Shown here: positions 7,518-16,785 of the stretch, one piece after another | How the letters are laid out: every line of letters begins with the position of its first letter | How positions within the stretch are numbered: the first letter of the stretch is position 1 | Assembly: GCA_964533865.1 (NCBI GenBank) | Contig: CAZHRC010000016.1 | Coordinates: 1 to 53,312 of the forward strand | DNA length: 53,312 nt | Reading direction: 5' to 3' | From: CAZHRC01 sp964533865 | Lineage (GTDB): Bacteria; Bacillota; Clostridia; Tissierellales; Peptoniphilaceae | Made by a program: the position numbers and the translations under genes | The notes under the pieces: model-generated | The model's database searches: none | What the model was told of the DNA's origin: nothing | What the model saw: the letters and a program-made list of their open reading frames with translations, nothing else

Positions 7518-8693
7518 CTATTTGTTTGCTATTAAATAATCCAACGCGTATTGGGCATAAAGGGCGCTTCCGTATTTCAGCGCGGATTCATCCACGTTGA
7601 ACCAACCGCTATGGTGAGGAAAGTCCGTCTTAAGCGCTTCGTTTCTCGTGCCGATAAACCCAAAAGCACCGGGTTTACCTTTGAGATAAAAGGCAAAATC
7701 TTCTGATCCGGCGGTTTTAGGCAATAAAGCGACGCTGTCTTCGCCCAAGGTCGCTCGAGCAGCTTTGATGGCGATGCGCGATGAGGCATCGTCATTGATC
7801 AGTGGAGGCGTCAACCTATGGTAGACCATCTCACCTGTCGCTCGATAGGCTGCGGTGGTGTGATCGAGAAGGCGGCGGACTTTCTCTTCAATCTCTGCCG
7901 CAATCTCGTGGGTAAAGTAACGAATGGTCCCTTCCAGCTTTGCCTCGCCAGATATGACGTTGAAGCGGGTACCGCTCTGGATGGTACCGATAGTGAGCAC
8001 CACCGCATCCAATGGGCTAAACTCCCGGCTGACCAGAGTTTGTAGATTCATAATCAACGCTGCGGCGCAGACAGTGGCATCCACGGTTAAATCCGGTGTA
8101 GCGCCATGACCTGGAACGCCTGTGATCGTCATTTCAAATCGGTCACATGCCGCCATCCGCTGGCCTGCTTCTACAGACACTTTACCCGTTTCCAAGCCGC
8201 TCCAAACGTGGGCGCCAAAAAAGTTGTCCACTCGGTTAAACAAATCCCCTTTTTCAATGAGTTCGATGGCACCTAACGCGACTTCTTCTGCTGGCTGAAA
8301 CAAAAGGAGAACTTTCCCGTGTATTTCCGATGTCATCTCCTTTAAAATCCGTGCGGCACCAAGGTTGATCGCCACATGGGCGTCGTGACCACAGGCGTGC
8401 ATCACCCCGGGCACTGTGGAGCAGTAGGAAATGTCATTCTCTTCGTTGACGGACAGCGCATCCATATCGCTGCGAAGCGCCACCGTCTTTCCAGGGTAGT
8501 CCCCTTGGATGGTGGCTATGACACCGGTTTCGCCTACTCGCTCATAGGGAATTTCCATTTTTTCAAGCTCGTGGCAGATTCGCTCCGCTGTCTTGTATTC
8601 TTTCAAACTGACTTCAGGATTGGCGTGCAACACTCTGCGCAGTTCGATAATCCAGTCTTCATAACTTGTCGCTAATGCCATAGTTTTTGTCAC
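7518..8693 (-). CDS. M20D family amidohydrolase (second copy)
   Basis: The product is a 391-residue metal-dependent amidohydrolase of the hippurate/IAA-amino-acid hydrolase group, cleaving N-acyl amino acids or related amides. Metal-site motifs are intact: HACGHDAH at 99-106, PAEE around 135, and a C-terminal His in FPHHSGW. The lid (dimerisation) domain occupies roughly 185-300. The GTG start has AGAAGG in front, overlapping the end of the previous gene (three-base gap). It is a paralogue of the upstream gene with the same length and motif order, so a tandem duplication is likely. The true substrate is not visible. Confidence 0.9.
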   Translation of the reverse strand: MTKTMALATSYEDWIIELRRVLHANPEVSLKEYKTAERICHELEKMEIPYERVGETGVIATIQGDYPGKTVALRSDMDALSVNEENDISYCSTVPGVMHACGHDAHVAINLGAARILKEMTSEIHGKVLLLFQPAEEVALGAIELIEKGDLFNRVDNFFGAHVWSGLETGKVSVEAGQRMAACDRFEMTITGVPGHGATPDLTVDATVCAAALIMNLQTLVSREFSPLDAVVLTIGTIQSGTRFNVISGEAKLEGTIRYFTHEIAAEIEEKVRRLLDHTTAAYRATGEMVYHRLTPPLINDDASSRIAIKAARATLGEDSVALLPKTAGSEDFAFYLKGKPGAFGFIGTRNEALKTDFPHHSGWFNVDESALKYGSALYAQYALDYLIANK

Positions 8694-8696
8694 AGT

Positions 8697-9875
8697 TTAC
8701 CTTCTTTCTTGGGTCAAATAGTCGATGGCGTATTGAGCATAGAGCCCCGATCCCATCCATAATACGGAGTCGTCAATGTCAAAGGAATCGTTGTGATGGC
8801 CAGCATCCAAGCCCTTTACCACATTTCGCGTCCCTAAAAACCCGAAGCAACCCGCTTTATTTTGTATATAGTAGCCAAAATCCTCTCCGCCTGTGGACAT
8901 GGGGTAAGTTTGTATCGCTTCTTTTCCCATGATCTTCTCCGCTGCCGATAGAGCGATCGCCGACGAAGCCTCATCGTTAATAAGCGGCGGTGTTTTATAG
9001 TGGTATTCGAGCTCGGCAGTGGCGCCGAAGGCAGCAGCTGTCTCTTCAATGATACGCTTCATTTTTTCTTCGATGGTTTTTCCCACCTCTACCGAAAAAT
9101 AGCGGGTGGTTCCCGTAAGTTCCCCATAACCCGATACGACATTGAACCGAGTGCCACTGTTGATGGTGCCAATGGTGACCACCACCGAGTCCAATGGGCT
9201 ATATTCCCGACTAACTAATGTTTGGAGATTCATCAGTATGGAAGCCGCTACGACAGACGCATCCACCCCTTCATGAGGCATAGATCCATGAGCTGAGCGA
9301 CCGGTAATACGAACGGTAAACATATCCGCCGACGACATACGCGGTCCGGATTCCAGTGAAACGGTGCCTGCATCCATGTTGTTCCACACGTGAAGGCCAA
9401 AGACGTTGTCCACCTCTTCAAACCAATCGCCTGATGCGATCATCGCCTTTGCCCCGTCTGCCAACTCCTCTGCTGGTTGGAAGATAAAGACGACTTTTCC
9501 GTCAAACGCGTCTTTGAGTTCATTGAGAATCTTCACCGCCCCAAGATTGATCGCCGTGTGGGCATCGTGGCCACAAGCGTGCATCACTCCCTCGTTTACT
9601 GAAGTGTACTCACATTGTTTGATCTCTGTCACCGACAAAGCGTCGATATCCGAGCGCAACGCCACCGTCTTTCCCGGACCTTTGCCTTCAATGGTAGCGA
9701 TAATACCCGTCGGGTGGACTCGCTCGTAGGCAACACCCATCGCCTCTAAGGCTTCGCCGATGGTCTTTATGGTTTCATGCTCTTGAAAACTCAATTCAGG
9801 ATATTTGTGAAAATGCCTACGCTTTTCCACAATCCATGGACTAAGTGCCTTTGCAAGGTCTTTAACTGTTGTCAT
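8697..9875 (-). CDS. M20D family amidohydrolase (first copy)
   Basis: The frame opens at 9890, but the first codons themselves form the AGGAGGG ribosome-binding site, so the ATG at 9875 (MTTVKDLAK) is the real start, giving 392 residues. It carries the family motifs ALRSDIDALSV, HACGHDAHTAINLG and FQPAEEL, and ends with the His-containing GHHNDSF. The sequence is clearly related to the next gene. Cytoplasmic: no signal peptide. It lies downstream of a polytopic membrane protein with which it could form an uptake-and-hydrolysis pathway for acylated amino acids or peptides, an inference from gene order. Confidence 0.9.
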   Translation of the reverse strand: MTTVKDLAKALSPWIVEKRRHFHKYPELSFQEHETIKTIGEALEAMGVAYERVHPTGIIATIEGKGPGKTVALRSDIDALSVTEIKQCEYTSVNEGVMHACGHDAHTAINLGAVKILNELKDAFDGKVVFIFQPAEELADGAKAMIASGDWFEEVDNVFGLHVWNNMDAGTVSLESGPRMSSADMFTVRITGRSAHGSMPHEGVDASVVAASILMNLQTLVSREYSPLDSVVVTIGTINSGTRFNVVSGYGELTGTTRYFSVEVGKTIEEKMKRIIEETAAAFGATAELEYHYKTPPLINDEASSAIALSAAEKIMGKEAIQTYPMSTGGEDFGYYIQNKAGCFGFLGTRNVVKGLDAGHHNDSFDIDDSVLWMGSGLYAQYAIDYLTQERR

Positions 9876-9913
9876 GACATCCCTCCTCATTCTGTCGGAT
9901 GAACTAATACTGT

Positions 9914-9946
9914 AAAAAAATTCGGACGAAGAAACTCCGCCCGAAT
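9914..9946 (-). terminator. Terminator between the transporter and the amidohydrolase genes
   Basis: On the minus strand ATTCGG...CCGAAT forms the outer stem with further pairing inside, followed by seven Ts. It lies eight bases past the transporter stop, inside what otherwise looks like one operon, so the downstream genes may be made at a lower level or from their own start. Confidence 0.75.
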
Positions 9947-9954
9947 GTCATCTA

Positions 9955-11169
9955 CTAAATCATTTGTGCAATAATGCCCGCGATGAAAACCGATGCGATG
10001 GACACGGTAATAAAGCCCGCCACCAACATTTTTGGCATAATCGCCTTGAGGATTTGATCGCGCATTTCAGGGGTATCCCCTAAAGAGCGCGCCACCTCGT
10101 TCGAGATAACGTAAGTGCCTGGAAATCCGTAGTTTGCCGTCGATCCGATGGCAATGCACATCCACGGCGAAATCTTCAAGGCTTTACCCGCGATGATTGA
10201 AAATACCGCATAACCGACAACGCCAATAATTTGAGCAATGATGATGGCCGGTAGCAAGTCGATCAGGATCTTAGGTGTCGCACCAGACAAACTCGAAAAG
10301 ATAACCGCCATAAGAGCCGCCATTGCCAAACCGTTAGCATTTGCCTTTGTCAAAATATCCGAGTCGAGAAAACCCAACTCGCTGAATAAAATTCCCATCA
10401 ACAAGCTCATAATATTTTTGTCGATAATGGATCTCCCGGCAACTTTTTCGAGCATATAGGATAAAAATGTCGCCAACAAAGCGATGAGCACGGTTTTTGC
10501 CAACAGCACATACTCTGTATTGTAAGCTTCCGGCATCGGTGGAAAGAGTTTTTTCCTCTGTGGCGCATCGGATGCGGTCACCTGGTCTTCTGGGACGTAG
10601 GTACCGTCCAAAATTTTCTTTTTAACGAGCATGCCTTCCTTTTTCAAACAGAAAGAAGCCACTGGGTATCCAATAAATCCTTCCATGACCATGAGCACCG
10701 TGGAGTAGACCATGAGCGCTTCCAGGTTGGGTAAGGCAGCTGCTTTGACCGCATTTTGCATGGTCAGGGCAGCGATGACACCCCCTGATATGACCGGTGC
10801 TGCGATCAAGGATTTTTCACGACCCAATAAAATCGGGCCTACTACCATAATCAAAATGGATATCCCCACAACCGCCGCAACGGCGATCACCACGGTTTTC
10901 CATTGTTGTTTCAACTGGCTAAGGCTCATCAAGGTCCCCATGTGAACGAGAAGAGAGGTGATAAGCAATGCTCCTATACCCGAAAGTTGGGAATCGGTAA
11001 ATAGGGTTTGTGGCACACCTAGCCAAAATCCAATGATAAAAATTACAGAACAGGTAAACATCATTGAGACAATGCTCTTTGTTTTTACAGACAAAATGTC
11101 TCCGATGGCATATGCGCCTAGCACAAAAGCAAAACACAATATGGCATACATAGGATGAGGTGCGTTCAT
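9955..11169 (-). CDS. Polytopic membrane protein, probable transporter of unknown substrate
   Basis: The product has 404 residues, about 10-12 hydrophobic segments, and a short hydrophilic loop near 180-215 (KKKILDGTYVPEDQ ... PQRKKLFPP). The glycine-rich membrane segments VISGGVIAAL and GSTANYGFPGTYVISNE recall the discontinuous helices of GltS-like and related secondary carriers. I do not recognise a named family. The gene has a good promoter and precedes two M20D amidohydrolases, so a role in importing their substrate (or exporting the product) is plausible. AAAGGAG stands seven bases before the ATG. Confidence 0.72.
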   Translation of the reverse strand: MNAPHPMYAILCFAFVLGAYAIGDILSVKTKSIVSMMFTCSVIFIIGFWLGVPQTLFTDSQLSGIGALLITSLLVHMGTLMSLSQLKQQWKTVVIAVAAVVGISILIMVVGPILLGREKSLIAAPVISGGVIAALTMQNAVKAAALPNLEALMVYSTVLMVMEGFIGYPVASFCLKKEGMLVKKKILDGTYVPEDQVTASDAPQRKKLFPPMPEAYNTEYVLLAKTVLIALLATFLSYMLEKVAGRSIIDKNIMSLLMGILFSELGFLDSDILTKANANGLAMAALMAVIFSSLSGATPKILIDLLPAIIIAQIIGVVGYAVFSIIAGKALKISPWMCIAIGSTANYGFPGTYVISNEVARSLGDTPEMRDQILKAIMPKMLVAGFITVSIASVFIAGIIAQMI

Positions 11170-11213
11170 AGAATTCTCCTTTTATATTAAATTATATTTC
11201 GTATGATTTAATT

Positions 11214-11242
11214 ATTATGCGCATAGCTCATCCTTTTGTCAA
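11214..11242 (-). promoter_or_regulatory. Promoter of the transporter-M20D gene set
   Basis: TTGACA (11237-11242) and CATAAT (11214-11219) on the minus strand are 17 bases apart, with an AT-rich 5' leader of about 40 bases before the start codon. Confidence 0.75.
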
Positions 11243-11299
11243 TATTATAGTACTGCGTTTTCGGAGTAAAGTCTCGTCATCCCAATCTCTACAAACGCA

Positions 11300-11725
11300 T
11301 TAGTATTCTCTTCCGTCGTCGACGCTCACTTGCCAACTGATACCAAATCGATCCATAAGATAGCCGTATTGTGGGCTCCAGAAGGTTTCTCCCATTTCCA
11401 TCACGACCTTTCCCCCTTCTTTTAGCGCTTCGTAAACCCGAGTCGCCTCTACACTATCCTTTGTTACAAAAGTCAGGGATACGTTATTGCCCACAGTCAT
11501 CGGATAATTTGAAGGAACATCGCTCATCATGACCGTAGTCCCGTCGATGACTAGGGAGGAAAACATGATCCGATCCCTATCTTCTGGCGCAGGTGCGTAA
11601 CCCTCCGCAGCTGGCGCATCGCTAAACCGCATCACGCCCTGTACTTCCTGTGGAAAGACTCTGGCGTAAAAATCCAACGCCTCTTTGCAATTGCCATCAA
11701 AATTTAAATATAACGCTAAGCCCAT
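11300..11725 (-). CDS. PhnB-like VOC superfamily protein
   Basis: The start is taken at 11725 (MGLALYLNFDGNCKEAL), where AAAGGAG stands eight bases before ATG. The 55 codons open further upstream have no site and run into the opposite gene's promoter region. The 141-residue product matches the PhnB/3-demethylubiquinone-like branch of vicinal-oxygen-chelate folds: an N-terminal LYLNF..NCKEALDFYARVF and the terminal GYLMDRFGISWQVSVDD. These proteins are small, often stand-alone, and mostly of unknown substrate. It is divergent from the serine hydrolase gene and not linked to an operon. Confidence 0.85.
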   Translation of the reverse strand: MGLALYLNFDGNCKEALDFYARVFPQEVQGVMRFSDAPAAEGYAPAPEDRDRIMFSSLVIDGTTVMMSDVPSNYPMTVGNNVSLTFVTKDSVEATRVYEALKEGGKVVMEMGETFWSPQYGYLMDRFGISWQVSVDDGREY

Positions 11726-11904
11726 AGTGTACTCCTTTGTCGTTTTTAGATATGATACCCTATTTTGAGACGAAATCACCGCGGTTTCACCCATTACCCA
11801 CTTCTGTATTTTACAAAGATTTAACTTTTCCCCTCCGTTACACTGATATACTATAAGACACCATGAAAACCTTTCTACATCATCTCTCAAGGAGTGTGCA
11901 CCCT

Positions 11905-13689
11905 GTGAAAAAATGCTTCTCGCTATTTCTCATCATTTTGACCCTCGTGTCCATGAGAACTCCCCTCTACGCTTCGGGGCAAACAACACTGCCTTCAGGC
12001 ATCCCCTACGATAATATAGCAAAAGCGATAGAAGACTACGTCTTTGCCCACAAATCCCATATTGCCGCCATGGAAGTGGCAGTCTTTACGGGAGAGGAAA
12101 CCCTCTACGAAAAAGCCTTTGGTCTCGCCGATATTGAAAGAAAGATATCTGCCGATTTTGATACGGTACTGGAATGGGGATCGGTGAGCAAACTTTTGGT
12201 CTGGGTGAGCTGTCTACAGCTTTGGGAACAAGGGCAATTGGATCTGTCCGCCGATATACGCACCTATCTTCCCGAAGGGTTTCTCGACGATCTCACCTAC
12301 GATGCACCTATTACGATGATTCACCTGATGAACCACAACGCAGGGTTTGAAGATGTGATCGCTAATTTATTTCTATCGCCTGGCACGCCGTTTCTCTCGT
12401 TGGAAGAAAGCCTTAGGGCAACCAAACCCGCCCAAGCCTTTGAACCCGGTATCATCACCGGTTATTCCAACTGGGGGTGTGCATTGGCGGGTTTTATTGT
12501 GGAGAGGATCAGTCAAAAACCCTTTCACGCTTACGTTCACGAACACATTTTTAAGCCCTTACAGATGACTCACACCGCATTGGCAGCCGATCTTTCCGAC
12601 AATGTCATTGTCCAAGAAAAACGCCATCAGCTCAAGGGCTACTCTACTGATCGGGTCGAAATTCCCAATGGCGAATCCTGGATCCCCCTCTACCCGGCTG
12701 GGATGGCAACGGGAACCCTTAGAGATCTCACCACTTTTGGAAAAGCGCTGCTAAACGATGCCTCACCCCTTTTCGATAACCCAGAAACCCGACGTACCTT
12801 GTTTTCTACAACGAACACCTTCGCCGGCACACACATCCCCGTCAACGCTCACGGGTTTTGGCATATACTCGCCTACAAGGTTCCCCTTTACGGTCACGGT
12901 GGTAATACTAAAACCAATACAGCACACTTGCTCCTCGATATCGCCTCGGGGACTGGCGCTGCTGTCATGACCAATCAAGGTCAAGAGACGGTGTTTACCC
13001 AAGATATGATGGAAGTATTTTTTGGTGCCTTCGATGAGTCGCCATACTTCGCCGATGTCCAAGAGTTAAAGCCGGGATGGTTTGAAAGCGGGCGCACCAT
13101 TCGCACCGGCCCCTACCGTATCGCCAGCGCCATGATAGGACCGCTAGATCCGTCCTATCGAAGGACTTATTGGACCTACGATGACGCTCAAGGGATGGGC
13201 CTCGTGTCTGCAGCCTATTTCGATTGGATGGCACTCAGCCTGCCAAAAATCGTCCTACGCCTCAGTCTCATCGGTTCGATGGTCCTTGGAGGGATTTACG
13301 CCATCGCCACACTGACCAGCGGACTCATTTTCTCTCCTCTTCTCAGACGAAGGGCTATGAAGCGAGGCATTGCGGTGAAAGACCACCCCTTCCGCAAATG
13401 GAACTACGCCGTATGTGGATTGATCGGACTCACTTTAGTCAATCTGATCCTCTACGTTTTAAACCTCTCCGCCTTTGCCTACACTGAGTCCTACCGTTGG
13501 CAGTTGGTCCTCTTTGCAGCGATACTCCTTGCGGATATCGCTGGAATTGTCACTCTTGTCATCTCTTATAAAAAAATCGAAGACACGAAACGAGAAAAAG
13601 CAAAGTACCTCCTTACTGGATTCTTTTTGATCGGTACCGTAGCGGCCATCTGTTACTGGCAACTCTATCAATTTTGGGCTATGCCATAA
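11905..13689 (+). CDS. Membrane-anchored serine hydrolase of the beta-lactamase / penicillin-binding fold
   Basis: I place the start at the GTG at 11905, ten bases after AAGGAG; an in-frame ATG at 11863 lacks a site. The 594-residue product has a signal segment, then a class-C-like serine hydrolase domain with SVSK (about Ser93-Lys96), YSN (about 190) and HGG in the third motif. It is followed by four hydrophobic segments in the last 150 residues (about 445-590). The catalytic domain would face outward and the tail sits in the membrane. Members of this family include esterases, D-aminopeptidases and peptidoglycan-modifying enzymes, so the reaction cannot be fixed from sequence. It lies just before an ABC-2 exporter on the same strand. 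Confidence 0.85.
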   Translation: MKKCFSLFLIILTLVSMRTPLYASGQTTLPSGIPYDNIAKAIEDYVFAHKSHIAAMEVAVFTGEETLYEKAFGLADIERKISADFDTVLEWGSVSKLLVWVSCLQLWEQGQLDLSADIRTYLPEGFLDDLTYDAPITMIHLMNHNAGFEDVIANLFLSPGTPFLSLEESLRATKPAQAFEPGIITGYSNWGCALAGFIVERISQKPFHAYVHEHIFKPLQMTHTALAADLSDNVIVQEKRHQLKGYSTDRVEIPNGESWIPLYPAGMATGTLRDLTTFGKALLNDASPLFDNPETRRTLFSTTNTFAGTHIPVNAHGFWHILAYKVPLYGHGGNTKTNTAHLLLDIASGTGAAVMTNQGQETVFTQDMMEVFFGAFDESPYFADVQELKPGWFESGRTIRTGPYRIASAMIGPLDPSYRRTYWTYDDAQGMGLVSAAYFDWMALSLPKIVLRLSLIGSMVLGGIYAIATLTSGLIFSPLLRRRAMKRGIAVKDHPFRKWNYAVCGLIGLTLVNLILYVLNLSAFAYTESYRWQLVLFAAILLADIAGIVTLVISYKKIEDTKREKAKYLLTGFFLIGTVAAICYWQLYQFWAMP

Positions 13690-13804
13690 CCTTAACAATT
13701 GAAAGGCGGATTTCGCTTGGCTAACCGGTTTTAAACGGGTATAGAGTGAAAAGGCTAACGGGAGCGCATTCTGTGCACCTGATACATCACGAAAAGAGGT
13801 CACT

Positions 13805-14692
13805 ATGAGCATAGTAGAAATCCGTCATCTCAAAAAATACTACGGCAAACACCGCGGCGTTGAGGATGTGAGTTTTTCCATTGAAGAAGGTGAGATTTTT
13901 GGATTTATAGGGCCAAACGGCGCCGGCAAATCCACCACCATCCGATGCGCCTTGTCGTTGATCTTTCCAACCTCAGGATCCATCCGCATTTTTGGCAAAG
14001 ACGCCATCGCCGATCGCGTGGAAATCGCAAAACACGTAGGATATCTTCCTGGGGAAGTTTTTTTCTACGACGAGATGAAAGTCTCGGATATGTTGCTCTA
14101 TAGCGCCGGATTCTATGAGCGGGTGGACGTCAAGCGGATCTGGGAGCTCTGCGACTACCTGGAATTGGACATCCACAAAAAAATGGACGACTTGAGCTTG
14201 GGCAATAAGAAAAAAGTCGGAATCGTCCAAGGCCTTCTCCACAAGCCAAAACTCATCGTCCTCGACGAACCCACCAGCGGGCTCGATCCGCTCATGCAAC
14301 AACGGTTCTTTGACCTCATCGAAAAAGAGCGAAAGGAAGGCGCCACGGTCCTGTTTAGTTCCCATATCTTATCGGAAGTCAAGCGGCTATGCGATCGCAT
14401 CTCCATCATTCGCGATGGTGTTGTCGTCGATGTCCAAACCATAGAAGCTTTGGAAGAGAACAACCACAAACACATTCACGTCCAAGGCGAAGAAAGAGAA
14501 CTCTTACGCCTCGACGACCTATCTGGTTTGCACATCGCTTCCCAAGAAATTGGCGACAGGCACTATCACTACCGTGGCGATACCAATGCCCTACTCACCG
14601 GGCTCGCCAGTCATCGTCTACAAAACATCACCATTGAAGACCCTTCATTGGAAGAGATCTTCCTTCACTACTATGAGAGGAAAGACCGATGA
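13805..14692 (+). CDS. ABC-2 type exporter ATP-binding protein
   Basis: The product has 295 residues. Walker A is GPNGAGKST (36-44), the signature region is SLGNKKKVGIVQGLL (a degenerate signature, SLGNK in place of SGGQ), and Walker B is LIVLDEPTSGLDP, followed by the C-terminal extension typical of drug/antibiotic exporters (EDPSLEEIFLHYY). AAAGAGG stands before the ATG. Its last codons overlap the next permease start (ATGA), so the three genes are coupled. The signature variant is seen in other exporters of this class. Substrate unknown; the nearby serine hydrolase hints at an envelope or antibiotic role, which is only inference. Confidence 0.9.
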   Translation: MSIVEIRHLKKYYGKHRGVEDVSFSIEEGEIFGFIGPNGAGKSTTIRCALSLIFPTSGSIRIFGKDAIADRVEIAKHVGYLPGEVFFYDEMKVSDMLLYSAGFYERVDVKRIWELCDYLELDIHKKMDDLSLGNKKKVGIVQGLLHKPKLIVLDEPTSGLDPLMQQRFFDLIEKERKEGATVLFSSHILSEVKRLCDRISIIRDGVVVDVQTIEALEENNHKHIHVQGEERELLRLDDLSGLHIASQEIGDRHYHYRGDTNALLTGLASHRLQNITIEDPSLEEIFLHYYERKDR

Positions 14693-15480
14693 CTGTATTT
14701 TTAAACGAAGGCCGTTACAAGCTAAAGTCTCTAGCTGTCTGGTGTGCAAGCGTCGCTTGCATGCTCTTGTTGTTTATGAGCCTATTTCCCACCTTCCAAG
14801 ACCAGTCTGAAGCTTTTATCAAAACCTTAGAAGCCTTTCCAGAAGACATGTTGCGCACCCTCGGTTTGGATGTAGGCACCCTCTTTGGCGTCTCTGGCTA
14901 CGCCTCTTACCTTTACGGTTACGTCCAGCTGCTCTTGGGGATCATGGGTGCCCTTTGGGGTATCACCACAGTCGGGCGCGAAAAAATCGCTCGAATGAAC
15001 GATTTTCTATTGGTCAAACCCTTGTCGCGAACCGCAATCCTACTCCAAAAGCTGGCCGTTGGATTTATCGGCATCGTTATCATCAATCTTGTCATCTATT
15101 TGGTTTTTCTAGCTTTGAGTCAATGGATCCCCATCGACGGATCAAACCTGATAATACTCCGTGATTTCGTGATCGGCGGATTTCTTCTCGAACTCGTTCT
15201 GTTTTCTTTTGGAACGCTCATCGCCACCTTGTTGAAGAAAATCAAAAGTCCTGTGGGGCTGGCTTCTACCATTGGATTTGGCTTCTATCTAACCATGCTT
15301 TTGCAACGGCTCACCGAAAAGGAATGGCTCAAAGCGCTCACCCCATTTAGTTTAGCCGACCCCATAGAAATGATAAAAAATGGGCTTTCAACTACACATG
15401 GGCTCCTCCTCGTCGCTATTTTCCTTGGGTTGACCGTTCTGACCATCCTATTTTACCAGCGCATAGAAGTGGAGGTGTGA
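14689..15480 (+). CDS. ABC-2 type exporter permease (first)
   Basis: The product has 263 residues with six hydrophobic segments. The overall pattern is that of bacitracin/gliding-type ABC-2 permeases: an early TM, a long extracytoplasmic loop (about 40-75) and LVKPLSRTAILLQKL as the cytoplasmic coupling segment around 105-120. It begins on the overlapping ATGA of the ATPase stop and is followed by a second related permease, giving a heterodimeric exporter. Confidence 0.85.
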   Translation: MTVFLNEGRYKLKSLAVWCASVACMLLLFMSLFPTFQDQSEAFIKTLEAFPEDMLRTLGLDVGTLFGVSGYASYLYGYVQLLLGIMGALWGITTVGREKIARMNDFLLVKPLSRTAILLQKLAVGFIGIVIINLVIYLVFLALSQWIPIDGSNLIILRDFVIGGFLLELVLFSFGTLIATLLKKIKSPVGLASTIGFGFYLTMLLQRLTEKEWLKALTPFSLADPIEMIKNGLSTTHGLLLVAIFLGLTVLTILFYQRIEVEV

Positions 15481-15482
15481 AC

Positions 15483-16256
15483 ATGATCCTTCGCGAATTA
15501 AAAATCAATATAAAAAGCCTTCTCCTCTGGTCTATCTCCTTTGCCATCCTCATCTACTTTGGAATGACAAAGTTTGAAGTGATGACTGGAGCTAATAGCT
15601 CGTCGATTAACCAACTCGTTCAAGGGATGCCCCAAATGATGCGCGCCCTCTACGGTATCGACGGAATCGACCTCGCCACCATCGAAGGGTATTTTGGCAT
15701 CGTCCTCCTTTACGTCGTAGTCATGGTCGCCGTCCACGGTTCCTTCTTAGGATGTCGCCTGCTCCACCGAGAAATGAAAGAACGAACCGCCGAGTCTCTG
15801 TTTGTCAAACCCAAATCGAGGAGCTATTTTTTGACCCAAAAACTCATCGGAGGATTTGTGGTCATCGCCCTATTGGATGGAATCATTCTCTGCCTTTGCG
15901 CTCTCACCCTAGGCGCGTACTGGACAGTGGATCTCAGCATAAAAACCGCCGTCGCCCTAATCGTCACCCATCTCGCCTTTTACGGACTCGGGTTTTTCCT
16001 GACTTTGGTTTTGACCCAAACCAAACGCGCACAAAGCATCGCCTTATTCCTGATCCTAGCAGGCTATTTTTCCATGGTCGTCGCTTCACTCATCGATAAT
16101 AGCGCTCTGCGCATGGTAAGTCCCATCGGATGCTACGGCACCCACTACCTCACCGAACCGTTATCAAACACCCTTCCCTACGGCATCGGCGCTCTTGTTA
16201 TAGTTGCGCTACTGATCGTCATCGGCTTTAAGCGTTTTCAAACCAAAGATTTGTAA
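15483..16256 (+). CDS. ABC-2 type exporter permease (second)
   Basis: The start is set to the ATG at 15483, seven bases after GGAGG inside the end of the previous gene; the upstream in-frame GTG lies too close to that site. The 257-residue product is a sister of the first permease: six hydrophobic segments and the equivalent coupling segment LFVKPKSRSYFLTQKLIGG. It ends just before repeat cluster R2. No terminator is visible between it and the repeats, so the operon may end inside the repeat cluster. Confidence 0.85.
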   Translation: MILRELKINIKSLLLWSISFAILIYFGMTKFEVMTGANSSSINQLVQGMPQMMRALYGIDGIDLATIEGYFGIVLLYVVVMVAVHGSFLGCRLLHREMKERTAESLFVKPKSRSYFLTQKLIGGFVVIALLDGIILCLCALTLGAYWTVDLSIKTAVALIVTHLAFYGLGFFLTLVLTQTKRAQSIALFLILAGYFSMVVASLIDNSALRMVSPIGCYGTHYLTEPLSNTLPYGIGALVIVALLIVIGFKRFQTKDL

Positions 16257-16336
16257 CGTTTGTGCTCTTGATACATCGGCTGTTGGAATCGACGATCACC
16301 TCGCTCGTCGACATAGAACAAGCATGTCGTACCAAG

Positions 16337-16785
16337 GATCTGGCCCTTGACCTTGCCCTTGACCTTGCCCTTGCCCTTGACCTTGACCTTGGCTCCATCC
16401 CCGAGGGAGCTGGCTGCGAAGCAGACTGAAGGAGGGTTTTGACCTTGTCTTTTGCCCTTGACCTTCACGCCCTTGACCCTCAAATGGAACGGCGCCTTCG
16501 CGCTGAAAGACGATGAAATGAAAATCCTCCCTCAGTCTCGGCAAAAGACGCCGAGCCAGCTCCCTCCAAGATGGAGCCTGACGGACGCCACCCTTCGGAT
16601 GGCAGATAAGGCCTTGCTTTCGCCCTTGACTCTGTCCCTGCCCTTGACCTTGACCTTAGCTCCATCCCCGAGGGAGCTGGCTGCGAAGCAGACTGAGGGA
16701 GGGTTTTGACCTTGTATTTTGCCCTTGACCTTCACGTGCCGAAGGCACTCTTCACGTGGCACGTCCTTCGCCACACTATCTCACC
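16337..16785 (-). repeat. Repeat cluster R2 (read on minus: D, A, inverted B, A)
   Basis: The cluster fills the gap between the ABC-2 operon and the DUF1801 gene. A units lie near 16390-16440 and 16660-16706 (minus orientation), and a B unit near 16527-16605 in the opposite orientation (CTCGGC...GCCGAG hairpin, then CTGACGGACGCCACCC and a second small hairpin). A D unit lies at about 16730-16783. Tracts of TTGACC/TTGCCC hexamers join them. The D unit starts inside the DUF1801 stop codon. No real gene is present: six frames across it give only low-complexity peptides. Confidence 0.85.
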
